From: Calvatia gigantea
Lineage: Eukaryota; Basidiomycota; Agaricomycetes; Agaricales; Lycoperdaceae
Length of the DNA stretch: 64,000 bases
Direction of reading: 5' to 3'
Assembly: GCA_025093985.1 (NCBI GenBank)
Contig: JACAAK010000003.1
Location: forward strand, 4,154,001 to 4,218,000
A program made the translations under genes and the position numbers. Positions 47,357 to 59,559 of the stretch are shown here, piece by piece (the stretch's first letter is position 1; every line of letters begins with the position of its first letter). The notes beneath the pieces are model-generated. The model saw nothing but the letters and a program-made list of their open reading frames with translations. It did not search any database and had not been told where the DNA came from.

Positions 47357-48453
47357 TCAATCAATGTTAACCGTTAGTGATTGATGAAATCGCATTTCCG
47401 AAACTTGAGAAAAAGGTTGTTCTTCCACTTCCTTCAAACCCTCCGCTCTTTTCTGAGCCGCACGAATTAAGACAAGGTTGAAGGCAATCCCAATCACGGG
47501 CAGGTGCTAATCATAACACCCAACAATCATTACTTTGATAGAAGTCCAAGAATGATCGTCCACTCACGATCATGCTGAATATTTGAATCGCAACATTGTC
47601 CTTTGTGAACCATGCCAATAGGTGTGCAATCGTAATCGAAAGATAAAGGAGACCGGACTCCGCCAGAATGCGCATGATGAAGCGGAATTGCCTCGCAGAT
47701 GTAGCTCTATCGCATTTCGTCGCCACTTGGTAAATTCGTCGAATCAACATGTCTACACATTACCCCAGAATCAACGATCGGTGATGGTCGGACGAAAAGA
47801 AGCAAAAATCCCACATGTGCAATAACCGTTCAGAACGGCAGTGGATGCCAAAAATGGGATAAGGACAATCCCGGGTCCAATGGACATATTTACGGCGCCC
47901 CAAATGCGGGGGCCAATGAGCGGATTGTGGAGATGGGCGATCTGGAGGTAGATCTGGAGAGCGGTGCACACAATTCCGCCAAGCCAGAGGACGATTGGGA
48001 GGATGACGACTGCGAGGGATTCCCCATACATGACCCAACAACGATGTATTATAATGCAGTCTGCAAGTAAAGCCGTTAAGTTTGCAGAGGTGCACTGTGT
48101 TCAGTCGATCGTCAGCGGGACAAAATGTTGGGTAGAAAATTGGTGGAACTAACTTTGATAATAGAGTCCCACGGCGGACTTTGGTAGCCAGACCCATTAG
48201 GATGGTCCGCCAAGTACTTCACCATGGCCATAGTGCTACGGAGTGACAACACGAGATAGACCAGGTTGAAAGAAAAGATAAGGAATGCAGTAGTGACGAC
48301 GGCCCAGTTGATGCGATTTTTCGGCCCCCATCCTTCATCGGAGAAAAGTAGCCAGCGGAGACAGAAAAGCAATGTTATGAAGTACATCCCGAAAATGAGA
48401 GCCGAAGTAAAGACGACCGCTACTTCCTTGAACGCTGGTATCGAGTCCGCCAT
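47357..48453 (-). CDS. 7-TM membrane protein family, copy B (intact)
   Basis: Four exons join in frame. MADSIPAFKEVAVVFTSALIFGMYFITL starts at 48453. A second helix INWAVVTTAFLIFSFNLVYLVL, then CTSANLTALLADCIIIHRCW, helix VVILPIVLWLGGIVCTALQI, GAVNMSIGPGIVLIPFLA, IRRIYQVATKC, ESGLLYLSITIAHLLAW and a final helix HLPVIGIAFNLVLIR follow, ending in a polar tail with TGA at 47357. Seven hydrophobic segments are visible and no signal peptide precedes the first. The intron found after the ALLTDATL-type motif in copies A and D is missing here. I know this as an unassigned basidiomycete-type 7-TM family; ligand and pathway are unknown. Confidence 0.75.
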
Positions 48454-50953
48454 CTTTGGTTGAGTGTGTGGACCCCTACAAGAATTTGAGGGTGGTAGGT
48501 GAGAAGCTACGCGTTTGCGCAGGGTCTTATATATCGAAGAGCCGACCCGGAACTACGGATTCTGAAAAAACTAAAGCGTTTCTAGATATCATATCAGTGT
48601 GTGTATGTGGCTGAAACACTGAAGCCAAGTTTAGACACATGATTTGGCCATCAGGCTAGGACAACGCTGCCTCGATGTTGATATCCTGCTGAAAATCACC
48701 ATATAGTCATCCTGCCAGCCACTGGTCTTCTTCACCAGGTTCCGTTGAAGGAAGGCATGGCGCAGGTAGGGAAACTCGGACGATTGAGACCGACAGGTCC
48801 GTCGCCATGCATACCTGTCAGATCCTGCCTGCCCTTGGGGTTCCACCATGTGTTTTTACGGAGCTAACGCATGGGCGGGCCGTGCGGATAGTGCTGTAAA
48901 GAAACTCAGTTAGCAATGCTATTTTCAACATGAGAGATGGTTACCTCTGGACTAGAAGTTGATCAACTATGAGCAACGATGTTCGGATTGTTACCCCACT
49001 CGGCAACATTTCAATGTCCCACCAGCGCTACGCTGGGTGATGGTTCGCGTCTATAGCAACAAAAGCGGTTAGATAAGGATCGACAGCGGTTCCCAGCTAG
49101 GTAATTGTCGAGAAAGGCTGGTCACCGAGCTGGGATATTGAGCGCTAGACGAGCCTGAAGCTTTGGGGAACTTCAAACAAAAATTAAGATACGTTGGGTA
49201 GAGCATTGGGAACTAAATGGATGGCGGAGGTGGTCATTGCAAAACAGGTCAGACGGTGTCCCGTCCTCCGAGCGCCGCTCCTCGTGGTAAATCATCATAA
49301 CGTTAAAACATGAGCAAACAACTACGATCTCAGCTTCCCACCTAAGTATACTTATGAGCCTCTTCCAGACTCAAGTATCAAAAAACCACTTCCGTGGCAA
49401 CCGGTCTACGTTATCTTTGCTACGAATGGTCAAATATCCAGACGCTTGATACTGAGGAATTGTTTCAGAAAATTTGCCTCCGCATATCTTGAGCTGCTCC
49501 CTCGGAAATCGTTTTGTTAAAAAGCGGATGAGTCAACGAGGTGTTCGAGATCCTTTTTGGAAAACTGTCGTAATTTCGACATTGTTAGAGACGATTTCCA
49601 CACAATTCGATATGCTGCGGAAACGAGTCAGTGTAACGCCGTGTCAATCAAACTGTTGATGTTCGCAGTGTGGGGATGTCGCGCCTGCAGGTCGACTTCA
49701 CTCAAGGAAGAACTTCGGGGAATGCAGTCAACTTGAGCGTATATTCGTAGATTGTAGTAAAAGACTTAAATTTGTCATGTCCGTCCAACTCGCCTTTCTA
49801 GTCTGTCCGTAGTTCTAATAATGCTTGTCTTCCGATCTCTGGTGTGTAAGCCAGGGCTTACACATTGGATTTGGGGAAGGTATTCTTCAATACAACTCAC
49901 CCAACCCTTTTCCAGGTCGATTTGTTATTGATGTAACCTTTATCACCTCAACCCATTGACGCAGCATATAAGTGGTCATGTCGCCTTACTGACTTGTGGA
50001 CGTTTGCAAGGGGTAGCAATAAGCTGTGGTCCATGTCATATACGATCTGCCCACCGTCAAGCGCGGAATCGCAACGTTTCAAATCACACCGAGGACGCGA
50101 GGCACGACTACGTATGCCCAAATTCCAAGATGCAGCGATTACTACCACAAACAACTCACAAACCAACCAATCGCAATAGATGACAGGTAACAGGCTCACG
50201 GCGAAATTGTATACCCGTTACCGAAATACTGACGCAACTCCCACCAAAACGCCAAGACCAAAATGTAGAACTGTCAATCACGAAGGGTGCCTTATACAGT
50301 ACATAGGTCAGTCGTACTCGACAGGTTCTTGTGATATCATGAAGCCCGTTGCCTTGAATTTGCATCATACCTCTCGAAAATAAACCGCTGTGAGGCGGCC
50401 TGCTTCGGCCCCGAAATTGTGCCTCCTCAGACAGGTGTACTCGTACTGGATCTGTTATTTATCCTGTGTGTTTCCGTGTTTAGTTCGCCAAGATTTTATT
50501 CTGGTGTTTGTCGGATATGAAAGAAGTGATAAGAATGATCGCGAGATCCTCTCGGGCGACGCAAAAATGCACTACCCGTAGCCGGCCTCCGTGAGAAGGT
50601 GGATGACGAAATAGAACTTCGTCGCAAGAAAAGAGTTTTGAGGCAGGGCGAAGGTAGAGGTGGAACCTGAAGATCTCAAGAGTCGGGCTTTGGCTCTAGG
50701 GTTGGACGGGTTTGAGTAGGGAGCTGATCGCGGGGTATTGCTCGGTGGGTTTCGGGATTGGAGTTAGAACGAGAGTGGGGTGGGCGTGTTGTATTGAATG
50801 GCGATTAATTGGAGACAGTTCGTATAAGAATCGAGGTGAGTGGGGATGACCATGAGTGGTAAGTTCCTAACGGCGACGAGAGAAAGAGAGGGCTCGGACT
50901 TGGTAAGGCTGCGAGTTCGGGTAAAGCAAGACGGGTATTGAAAGCAGTGACGA
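48454..50953. other. Gene-poor 2.5-kb stretch
   Basis: Only short open frames without family features, consistent start or intron phase were found. No repeat with a clear partner in the window was recognised. Confidence 0.35.
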
Positions 50954-51870
50954 TTACGATCGCGAGAGATCCTCCACTACGCAAGATACGCTACCGTGCT
51001 GAAGAAGACAAAGACCCAGCCTCCGTAGGAACGCGGATGACGAAACAGAACTCCGTCGTCGAAACCTTTTGTTCCCCTGCGCATTTCGTAGCCGAGCTTG
51101 CATAATAGCACAAGTGAGACTGGGCAACATTAAACTAGTTTGACCTGGTGTGAAGTGGGCAATGTGGAAAACGGCACGTCCTGGTGTAGTCAGTAGGCGT
51201 TCGATACAGTCCGAACCCCAGAACAGTGTCAATACGGTTCCAGGCCCATTGTGATGGATTAATATGAAACTAGTTCGGTCCGAGTCGCGGACAGAAGGTG
51301 TGTTCACTCGATCTGGAGAGGAAGGTTTAGAGGACTGCGCAAACTATGACACCCTAGCCAGAGGATGAGTGAGAAGAGAGTAACCTGGAATTCGCGGTCG
51401 TAGACGGCCTTGCAGCAATACGTCTTTACTCCCAGTATCGTTGTAGGAGGTAATAAGGGTAGGGAGTATTGAGACGAGCTTACGAGGCCAGGGTCGGCCA
51501 AGAGAGCCGTCAGATTCGCTGCGGTACACCGAAACAGTGCAGCCACCTCTCGCAACAAATTCAGGGGGTGAGAAGTTACCTGAAGGATCTCATACCGAGG
51601 TGTCTTTTGCGTAATACCGTCAGACGTGTATGAAGTACCAGAGATCCTGTTCCATCATTCTCGCAAGCGAAACTGCAAGATGGGCCGCGGTCGACAAAGA
51701 GTTGCACACATTGTGACAGCAGCCACGGGCTGATTAATGGCTATCATGAGAGAAAAAGAAGCTAGCGGAAATAGAAGAGAGGAGACCAGAGGAGTAGAGA
51801 CCATGGAGGAAAGCCACTGCCAAGATCGCAGTGACTTACTTTCGTGAGTCTGGACCGTGGCGACAGTCAT
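50954..51870 (-). pseudogene. 7-TM membrane protein family, copy C (degenerate)
   Basis: Family landmarks survive in scattered frames: CTAANLTALLAD (about 51530–51490), the helix-like FQVTLFSLILWLG with ICAV-type sequence in the next frame, and GPGTVLTLFWGSDCIER (about 51255–51190). Stops and frame shifts separate these pieces, and no C-terminal tail or first helix is intact. It is an old relic in the same orientation as copies A, B and D. Confidence 0.68.
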
Positions 51871-52447
51871 CGCTGGGAAACCGGAGAGGGGGGTAACAAA
51901 AGAAGCCTAATGTGGCCTTTTGTCTGTGAGGTACCATGCATGCGTCATAGTGGGTGCCCAAGGGGGGCGCTTCTGGGTGGTGGATCATGTTGTCACCTGG
52001 GGGTGTGAGTACTTGAGTTTTAGATCCGAGCGAGGAGAACGGCCCACCAGTTCGAAGTGCATTCCTTCAATGATGGAAGAGGAGAATTTTGGTCAGAGTT
52101 TCTGGGTAAGGTGAGAACACGGAAATCAACGTTCATGAATTCCGTGGGCAATCCGCAGACATAAAACGGCGAGGAGTGTCAGACACAAGGAATGAAACAT
52201 GTGTATGAATAGATAGATAGTAATCGCATCAGAGGAATATTCTAGGATGGTTCTGTCCCTACGGGAAGCCGAGAATGACATCTCGCGTGCAAGGGAAGCC
52301 TCGTTGCAGCTGACCTATCTTTGAATCAAAGGGGGGAGAAGCTGAAAGAAATGTGATGATTGTTTGTAGTCGTTTGGGCGTCATGGACCTGGTAAGGGGA
52401 GTTGTTGTTGCCGAGGACTGTCTTCCCACCAACACATCTCTTTCAGC
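51871..52447. other. Intergenic upstream of AGC kinase
   Basis: Contains a TAGA-type short run (atagatagata near 52208) and presumably the kinase promoter. No gene seen. Confidence 0.35.
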
Positions 52448-55400
52448 ATGGATACCAGCATCCAGCGGCGACCTCCTGTAAGGCTCGACGCCCAGGACGG
52501 GCCATGGAGTGTCAGTGTCGCGGAATCACTCCACGATTCACGTTCATATTCACTCTACATCAAGAGTCAGTACACACCCCTTCCCTTCCCCTCAAGGCTT
52601 CCAGGCCCCCATCGTCATCACATCACACGTTGCTCACTCTTTTTCTAGCCCCAACCCACAACCTTACTCTCACTAGAACTGCCATGGAGATTCTTGACCT
52701 TGACCAGAAACTCCGCGAAACAAATCCAAACCTCAAAATCCCCCCGCTCCCCATCAACGCCGACTCCATCCTTCCACCTCCAAAGCGCAAATCCAACTTC
52801 CTCAACACCCTCTCCCGCCTCGCATCCCCCACCTCCAACAAAATAAACCGCAGAGGTACCAATAGTACCATCCTCCCAACTCCGATCGCCTCCCCGTCAG
52901 GCGAGATCAACGATCCATTCACCTTGTTCAGCCCCAACAACGTCAACTCTCCCTCTGTCGTTGCTGCTCCCTCCACCACTAGCACTGGTATTGCTGCTTA
53001 TCTCACTACCATCTCCAATGCCACCGCTCTACGTCAGACTCGCGTATGGAAACGCTTTGTTCGCGTACGCACTGACGATTTGGAGAGTGTACGTGTAGAG
53101 AGAGCCATCAAACGTGTCCGATCAGACCTCGCTGCACATGTCGGCAGTCTTCCAAAAGGAAGCGATACAGAACAAGAGGATGAGCCTGCTGTTACTAACA
53201 CGGATTCTGAGTACTCTCCTATCCCTGTCGAGGATCATCACCCTGTGCATGAAAAGCCAGTGCATGCAGAGTATGACGACGGAGCTACTACCGACCCTTA
53301 TACACCTGTCGAAGATTCCCTACCCACGCCGGTTCAATCACCGAAAGAGCTCGACGAAGATGACCGAAATGAGGCTCAGGCGCAGGTTACCGAAGGCGCT
53401 AATACTAATACGATCAAGGACCAGTCACATTCCCTACTGCTGGACGATGAGGTAACTTCTCAAAGGAACGCCGAAGGTGAGGATTCCATCTTGCCTCTCT
53501 TTTTTCTTTTTTGCTTTTGCCCAGGTTGCCACTGAACTCAATTTGTTATGCATCTTGCAGAACCTTCCACCGCTGCTACTGCTACGACTACGGCCACGGC
53601 CGTAGCTCCTGAGGATATCCCCGTTCCTACTACGCCCACAGCTTCCGAAGCTCAAGCTCAAGCTCAAGCTCAAGCTCAGGCCCAGCCGCAGCGCATAGTC
53701 CGTTCTCAGTCCGCAGATCCGGACAAATCCTCCCGTCTCGCCCGTGCCTTTGCCCAATCCGCACCAGCATCCCAACTCCTCAACAACAACACCACCACGA
53801 CCACCACGACCGAAATGGACGGCGGAGCCTCCTCCGCCACCGGTGACGAATCCTCAATATCCACCACAAACCTCAAACGCAAGAAACGGTCAAAATCCAC
53901 AACGACTAACTCTCGTGAAACAAAGAGGCTTAATAAAGACAAAGAGCCCAAAAAGAGTCAGAGGAAAGTCAATGTGAATGATTTTGAGATGATGAGAGTG
54001 TTGGGGAAGGGTTGTGCGGGGAAGGTGTTGCTCGTGAAGCATAAACCGACGACGGATCTGTATGCGCTCAAGGCTATTACCAAGAGACACGTGTTGGCAC
54101 ATCAGGAGTTGCAACATACCCTTACTGAACAGGCTGTTTTGAAACGTATGGCTGCTGAGGGTAAAGACCCTTTTGTCGTCAAGCTTTGGTGGAGTTTCCA
54201 CGACAAAGAAAACTTGTTTTTAGTCATGGTGGGTTTACCCTTCTTTTTGACGTCATCCAATTAATAACTCACTAACATCTTTTTTGTTGTTGTTGTTAGG
54301 ATTTCCACCCAGGCGGCTGACCTCGCAACCCAACTCGCAAGGTGGGGCCGTCTAGGCCGAGACCGCGCAAGATTCTACGCCGCCGAAATCGTCGAAGGGG
54401 TCGAAGGTCTCCACGCCGCAGGCGTAATCTACCGAGACCTCAAACCCGAAAACATCCTCATAGGCGCAGACGGTCATATCGTCCTCACCGATTTCGGACT
54501 ATCCAAAGAATTCCCTCGTCGTTCTACTTCCTCTTCTGGATCTACACCACTCACCTCCCCTTCTGGCACTGAGATTAGTGCTACTAGTGCTGCGTGGATG
54601 AGGAATGGTGCGGGTGTGGGTGCGGGTGCGGGGTTGAGCGCAAGCGCGAGTGAGCAACAGGTCGTGGGTGGTGGTGGTGGTGGTGGTGGTGGTGGTGGGT
54701 GGCCTGTGCAGGGTATGGATCAGACGGCGACGTTTTGTGGGACGGCGGAGTATCTTGCGCCGGAGGTTATACAAGGGTTGCCATATAGTTATGAAGTGGA
54801 TTGGTGGAGTTTTGGGACGATGTTGTATGAGATGTTGACTGGCATCGTGAGTCTCCCCTCCTAGTATCGCTCATTCCCTTTTCGTCTGAATGAAGATTTT
54901 TCTTTCTTTTAGACGCCATTTTGGGCAAACAATCATTCGGATATGTATGTTCGAGTATTGCAGGACGAGCTGCAGTTCCCCGAGGATAGAGCTATAGATC
55001 AAGATACCAAGAGTCTTATTCGAGGGGTGAGTGATATGTGTCCAATCGCATTACCTGTGCCCTTACAGGGGTTTGGCAGTTGTTGCAAAAAACTCCTGCG
55101 CTGAGGATTTGCGAGCCGAGGATCAAACGACACCCGTATTTCTCAATGATGTACGTCCTCCCAACGAAGATATATTATACCCAGATTAACTTTGGCCATG
55201 CAGAGACTGGTCTCACGTATACTTCAAGCGTTATATCCGTAAGTCCAACCCCTTACCACCCATTTTGTCCAACATCTCAGTGTGAAATCTAGCCCCATAC
55301 ATACCACCCATCGACCCCTCCAACGCAAGTGATACCCAAAACTTTGACGATACCTTCCTCGATATGGAACCCGTACTCGACGAGTATGTCGATGAGCAAA

Positions 55401-55547
55401 CTACGGATACGGACCAAGACATGCAAACCGATACCGACCGTACGGATGGAGAGGATACAGCTACAACGCCATCACAATCCCGCAGTTCGTCCATCCGTCC
55501 CTGGGCAAGCACAAGCCCAGGTAACTCCTCCATCTGTTGCAGTCGTA

Positions 55548-55586
<39 letters not shown>

Positions 55587-56984
55587 GAAGATACAGTTGA
55601 TGTGTTTGATGGATACTCGTTCAAGGGTAGACATTCAGTTTTGATTGGTAGTAGTGATGAAGATGAGGAAGAAGACGAGGAAGGGGAAGACGAGGAAGGT
55701 TCTGGATCGGAGAGGACTGGAACAACTGGAACTGGCTTTGGTACCGAATCTTCAGAGGCAGGTGATGATTCCTCCGTGCTTGGGAGTGTTGTCGCTCCGG
55801 ATACTGCTAAGCCGGAGACGATCGAGGAGGAGGAGGATATGGCGGAACCCAAGACTCCTGAGGCTAGACCCGTCGTACCCGTTGCACCCGAACCCGAGCC
55901 AGAGGACATCGAGCAGCTTTTGGCGAACGCTCAGGAATTAGAATCCAAATTGGAAGAAGGGGAGCCAGCAAAGACGCCTACGGAGGAAAAGTCGATTATC
56001 AAAGAGCTCGAAGCACCCGTTGCGGAAACTATGAAACCTGCAACTGTTACTCATGCCCAGCCACAATTCCAGCAGCTTCCGCAGAAAGTTGCCGCGGCTA
56101 CAGGGGCTGTCCCTCGTCCAGCGGCCAACCGCATCAAACGACGCGAACGCTCTGGAATTCCGGCACTCGACAAAGACCTTCCAGAAGATGCGGAAGCAGG
56201 CGAAGATACCGGTGCAGGGGGTCTCGATGACGAGGATGACGATTGGGACTTTGTTGAAGCTGCTGATGGAGAGGATCGGAACGGGGCCAAAGGCACGAGT
56301 CTATTCGCTAGAGGAGTCGTTGATCGGTACAGGTTGGCGGTGGTGTTCCGCAAAGCGTCCACACCTTCAAGAGCACATCAACAACAGAGAAACGTTTCCG
56401 GGACGTCGAAAACCTCGGGAACCACAGGTGGAGATGGCGGATCACCACAGAGGGTTGGAAGAACCACATTGGCGTTTACGAGGAAGGGTCCAAGACAATT
56501 CTTGCAGCCAAAGAGTCAGACGAGGAATGATACACCACCATCATCGTATTCATCAAAACAGTCGAGAAAGTCGTTTGGAGCGTTCCAACAGTCATCGTCG
56601 AATGGGAGTAGCAGTGCGACTGCTTCGGCTGCGGCATCGAGTTCGACCGCTGGGTTGTTGACACCGTCGATGAGCTCAGGAAGTCCGGCGTTGATGTCGC
56701 CTTCGCTCAAGTCTAAAGAGTCGGCTGTGAGCGTTAGCGCACAGAGTTTATCTTCGGATCAGTCTGGTGGAAATGGTAACAAGACGAACGGTGCAGGTGG
56801 GGAGAGCGAGCATGGCGTGGCAGGAGGCTATGATACCATGAAAATGACTTCGCCAGTCGTACCAGAGGAAACACCCGAGAAGATGAAGACAGCGAAGAAG
56901 TTGAAGAAATACAAAGAGGGGGCAGAGAAAGTTTTCTCCTTGTTTTCAGTTACGTCATCGCCCCGCGGACATCACGGAAATTAG
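52448..56984 (+). CDS. AGC-family Ser/Thr kinase with PX-like N-terminus
   Basis: [15 protein letters not shown], then across an intron [35 protein letters not shown] (about residues 40–75) has the strand/helix and PPLP pattern of a PX phosphoinositide-binding domain. A long disordered part follows. The kinase (about 53970–55160) shows [46 protein letters not shown] and the [11 protein letters not shown] lobe. Downstream lies [10 protein letters not shown], a poly-Gln tract, then VFDGYSFKG, an AGC hydrophobic-motif match. The tail to 56984 is Ser-rich. An AKT/SGK/Ypk-like TORC2 or PDK1 client is plausible. The activation segment carries a ~65-residue Ser/Gly insert. Frame breaks occur at 54315–54318 (after DFHPGG) and between 55455 and 55500. 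A splice at 54312 could bypass the first break at the cost of the conserved hinge. Confidence 0.85.
53651..53688 (+). repeat. Hexanucleotide tract coding Ala-Gln repeats
   Basis: Several gctcaa units code alternating Ala-Gln in the disordered region of the AGC kinase. Confidence 0.8.
54664..54700 (+). repeat. GGT repeat coding poly-glycine in the kinase activation segment
   Basis: About eleven consecutive Gly codons, mostly GGT, lie in the inserted loop between DFG and the [12 protein letters not shown] segment. Confidence 0.85.
55548..55586 (+). repeat. CAG/CAA tract coding 13 glutamines
   Basis: Thirteen Gln codons (CAG and CAA mixed) precede [14 protein letters not shown], the hydrophobic-motif region of the AGC kinase. 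Confidence 0.9.
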
Positions 56985-57742
56985 AGCAGAAGAGATTGTT
57001 GGGCAAGAATTGGAACGATACTATGAAGAGCAGGTTCTCCCTGTCAATCCGCTCTTGGAAATACCCTCAAAGTATGGGATTCTTTTCTTCTGTGTGTCTA
57101 CACGCGTTCTCGTTCTCTTTCTGGAAATATTTTAATGCAGTTTCCTGCCCTTTTTTCTATGGCAGTGGTGGAGGAGATAATTACATTTGCATCATATTCC
57201 CGGATATCCTTTGTTTTCTTCGGTCTTTCAACGAAATGGAGCCTTTTCATTGCTCTCGACTTTCTTTGGTTTTTGTGATTCTTTGTCATATACACGTGCC
57301 TACCACTCCTTTCACTTTCCTCGTATGACTCCTCGGGGCGCCCATGCCGGCTTTGAATGTGGCCAGTGACGCACCCCAGCTATAGACACTTCAAACCTTC
57401 GCGGGTCACAACCGCGTGTTCATCAACACCCTTAATTTCATAGATTCCTCCCTGTGTTTCGTACACTCACACTCCTTACCATTCCCCCATGTTAGTAGCA
57501 CCCTCATTTTTTTCTACGTAATACCACCTACCGAACATCCGTATTAGAGGATTCATTTTTCGACTTCTTCCTTGACATATACGCTAATCTCATTCCACTT
57601 GATGTTTTCAGTGTCGTATAGGGTTTATTTGCTGTTGGCGTTCTTTGCTTTGATGGTGATTTTGATTACTACTTGGTCTATTCTGTTCTGTTGTTGGTAG
57701 AGTAAAAGTAAACAAATAATTGGACGAGAATATGAATTGGTT
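56985..57742. other. Convergent 3' intergenic region, AGC kinase / DBR1
   Basis: T-rich and without a coherent gene; probably holds the 3' untranslated regions of both convergent transcripts. Confidence 0.45.
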
Positions 57743-59559
57743 TTACAATCCAGGTATACTTAACTTCCATCTACACCATCTCGCAAACCTACCAGGATTG
57801 ATCTTATTCTCGATATCCAACATCCGACAAAATGCTTCGGTCTGTGGATTCGAGTAGGCCGGTGGTTGAGGGTCATCATTGCTCAGTTGCTTGTTCAGGG
57901 AAGAAGGATCCTGGACCAGGAGCCGTAGGTGCGAACGTTTGGAATTTCGTGAACGGGCAATGAACCCTGTTGCGTCGTTTTCTTTGTAACAATACGATGA
58001 GCAACAAATTTTGTATCCCATACAGTGGACCAAACGTACTCTGTAGATTCTCGACAACCCACTGCATAGCACTTGCAACTGCAGCTCGTGCCTCCTCTTC
58101 ATCAGGGAACGCAGGGTTGCTCGCGGGCAGTGGAGAACCATGGGTGAAACGCGCGCGTGATAGCAAGCCATTCGGGATCGAACTCGAGGACTGGAGGCTC
58201 ATTTGTAGAATGTTGGTATATCGACGACCTACAAACACAAATGAACATTTAGTGGCAGGCTTGGGAAGGAAAGAACGATTGACAAACCTCAAGAAATTGG
58301 CGTTTTGGCAGGCACTTGTCGAGGGCGAGGAAGCGCGTCACTTGACCTTGGGACGTTTCAGGTGGGGGGTGTGACTGCGCAGGAGCCGCTGGTGGGAGAA
58401 CGTCAACCGCGTCTTCTTCGTCCTCAAGTGTAATTTCTTCTGGGTTCTGTTTGGACGGTGCCGGTGCTGTCACAGCCGCGTGCGGTGTTTGGGGCTCGGT
58501 GCTTCCAGTTGCAGGACCATCAAATTCATCATCGTCGAATGGTGATCTCGTCAGGATTTTTTGCTTCCTCCTTCCCAGGTCCAACCACAGCACCACTCGC
58601 TTGATCCAGTGAATCATCCGGCGACTCGTGGACAACTACCGCCTCGTATCTTACATGTAAATGGGCCGCGAACCACCAATTAGGTTTCAACTGTCCTCAA
58701 CAGACCCATAAGCGGTGGCGAACCAAGAGTGCTACTTTTGATGTCCTGACGGAGGAAGGATTTACGGGCGAGAAGGGAGCCGAGGTCTCCGTAGTGTTCA
58801 ATGGATTGAGGCCAGTCGTGTGAGAGGAAGATTGTTGGTTGGCTGAGCTGTAAAATGTCGTAAAGATGAGGCAGTGGAAGACGGATGAAGAACGTACAAG
58901 TGATAACCGACGGACATTGAATTCGCGTATGTGATATATACTTCGGAGGGAGCTAGGTATGTATGGTAGTCGTTCGTAGTTGCCTGTGGATCATTACAGC
59001 TGGCTTTAGCGTTCGGGGTAGACAGACTAGTAGATACCCACCTTGACGGAAGTCGTGACCTTTGAAAATGCCTGACGCACCAGCAATGCGGAGACCATTC
59101 ACCCTCACACACCCTGCATGGCCTAGAAAGTATATATTGGGTGCGAGCCAGCCGCCATGGTATCTGCAGTTCATTAGTGATATGATACCAAAGAAAAATT
59201 GAGGTGAAACGCACAGCTCCCACATGTAATTTGAAGCTTCATGGTTTCCTCCAATTACAACGGTCAAGATTGGCGCTATCTTCTCGCCTGTGTAATACCT
59301 AGATCACAACACAGATGAATATTAGGGCAACATAAAGGTTTCGAGCGCACACGCACACCTACTTGTAAAACCCACCTAGCGCTTTATATTTTTGTGGGAC
59401 GGCCATACATTGCAGATCTGCATGGTTCCTGATGGCTTGGAAGTCGCCGCAAATCAGTAAGAGGTCAACTGTGTAATTGTGTTGGACCTCCAGATTCCGA
59501 ATATGACTATAGATTTCGTCGAGTTGGCCGTGACAACAGCCTTCGACCGCGACCTTCAT
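57743..59559 (-). CDS. DBR1: RNA lariat debranching enzyme DBR1, with multiple frame breaks
   Basis: From 59559 the metallophosphoesterase reads [29 protein letters not shown] and, after an intron at about 59305–59362, [58 protein letters not shown] and [13 protein letters not shown] follow. The C-terminal DBR1 domain has [31 protein letters not shown] and [22 protein letters not shown]1 hydrolyses the 2'-5' bond of intron lariats. Exons 1–3 are clean, with correct splice phases. From about 58690 on, conserved reading jumps frame at least five times (near 58690, 58540, 58203, 58118 and again at about 57930–57890), each fixable by one nucleotide. Either this part of the assembly is poor or the gene is decaying. 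A second partial copy lies at 62.6 kb. Confidence 0.88.

Noticed and set aside
54301..54320. Alternative splice acceptor at 54312 in the AGC kinase
   Set aside because: It would restore the frame but remove the conserved DFHPGG hinge sequence that is plainly encoded; a one-nt insertion explains the data more simply, though RNA data should decide.
55645..55941. Alternative Arg/Lys-rich frame over the acidic tract of the AGC kinase
   Set aside because: It is the off-frame reading of GAA/GAC-rich codons; the acidic frame continues smoothly from the hydrophobic motif.
57743..58710. Programmed +1 frameshifting in DBR1 and other genes
   Set aside because: The sites share no slippery motif or stop context, and the number of sites per gene is far above any known recoding in basidiomycetes.
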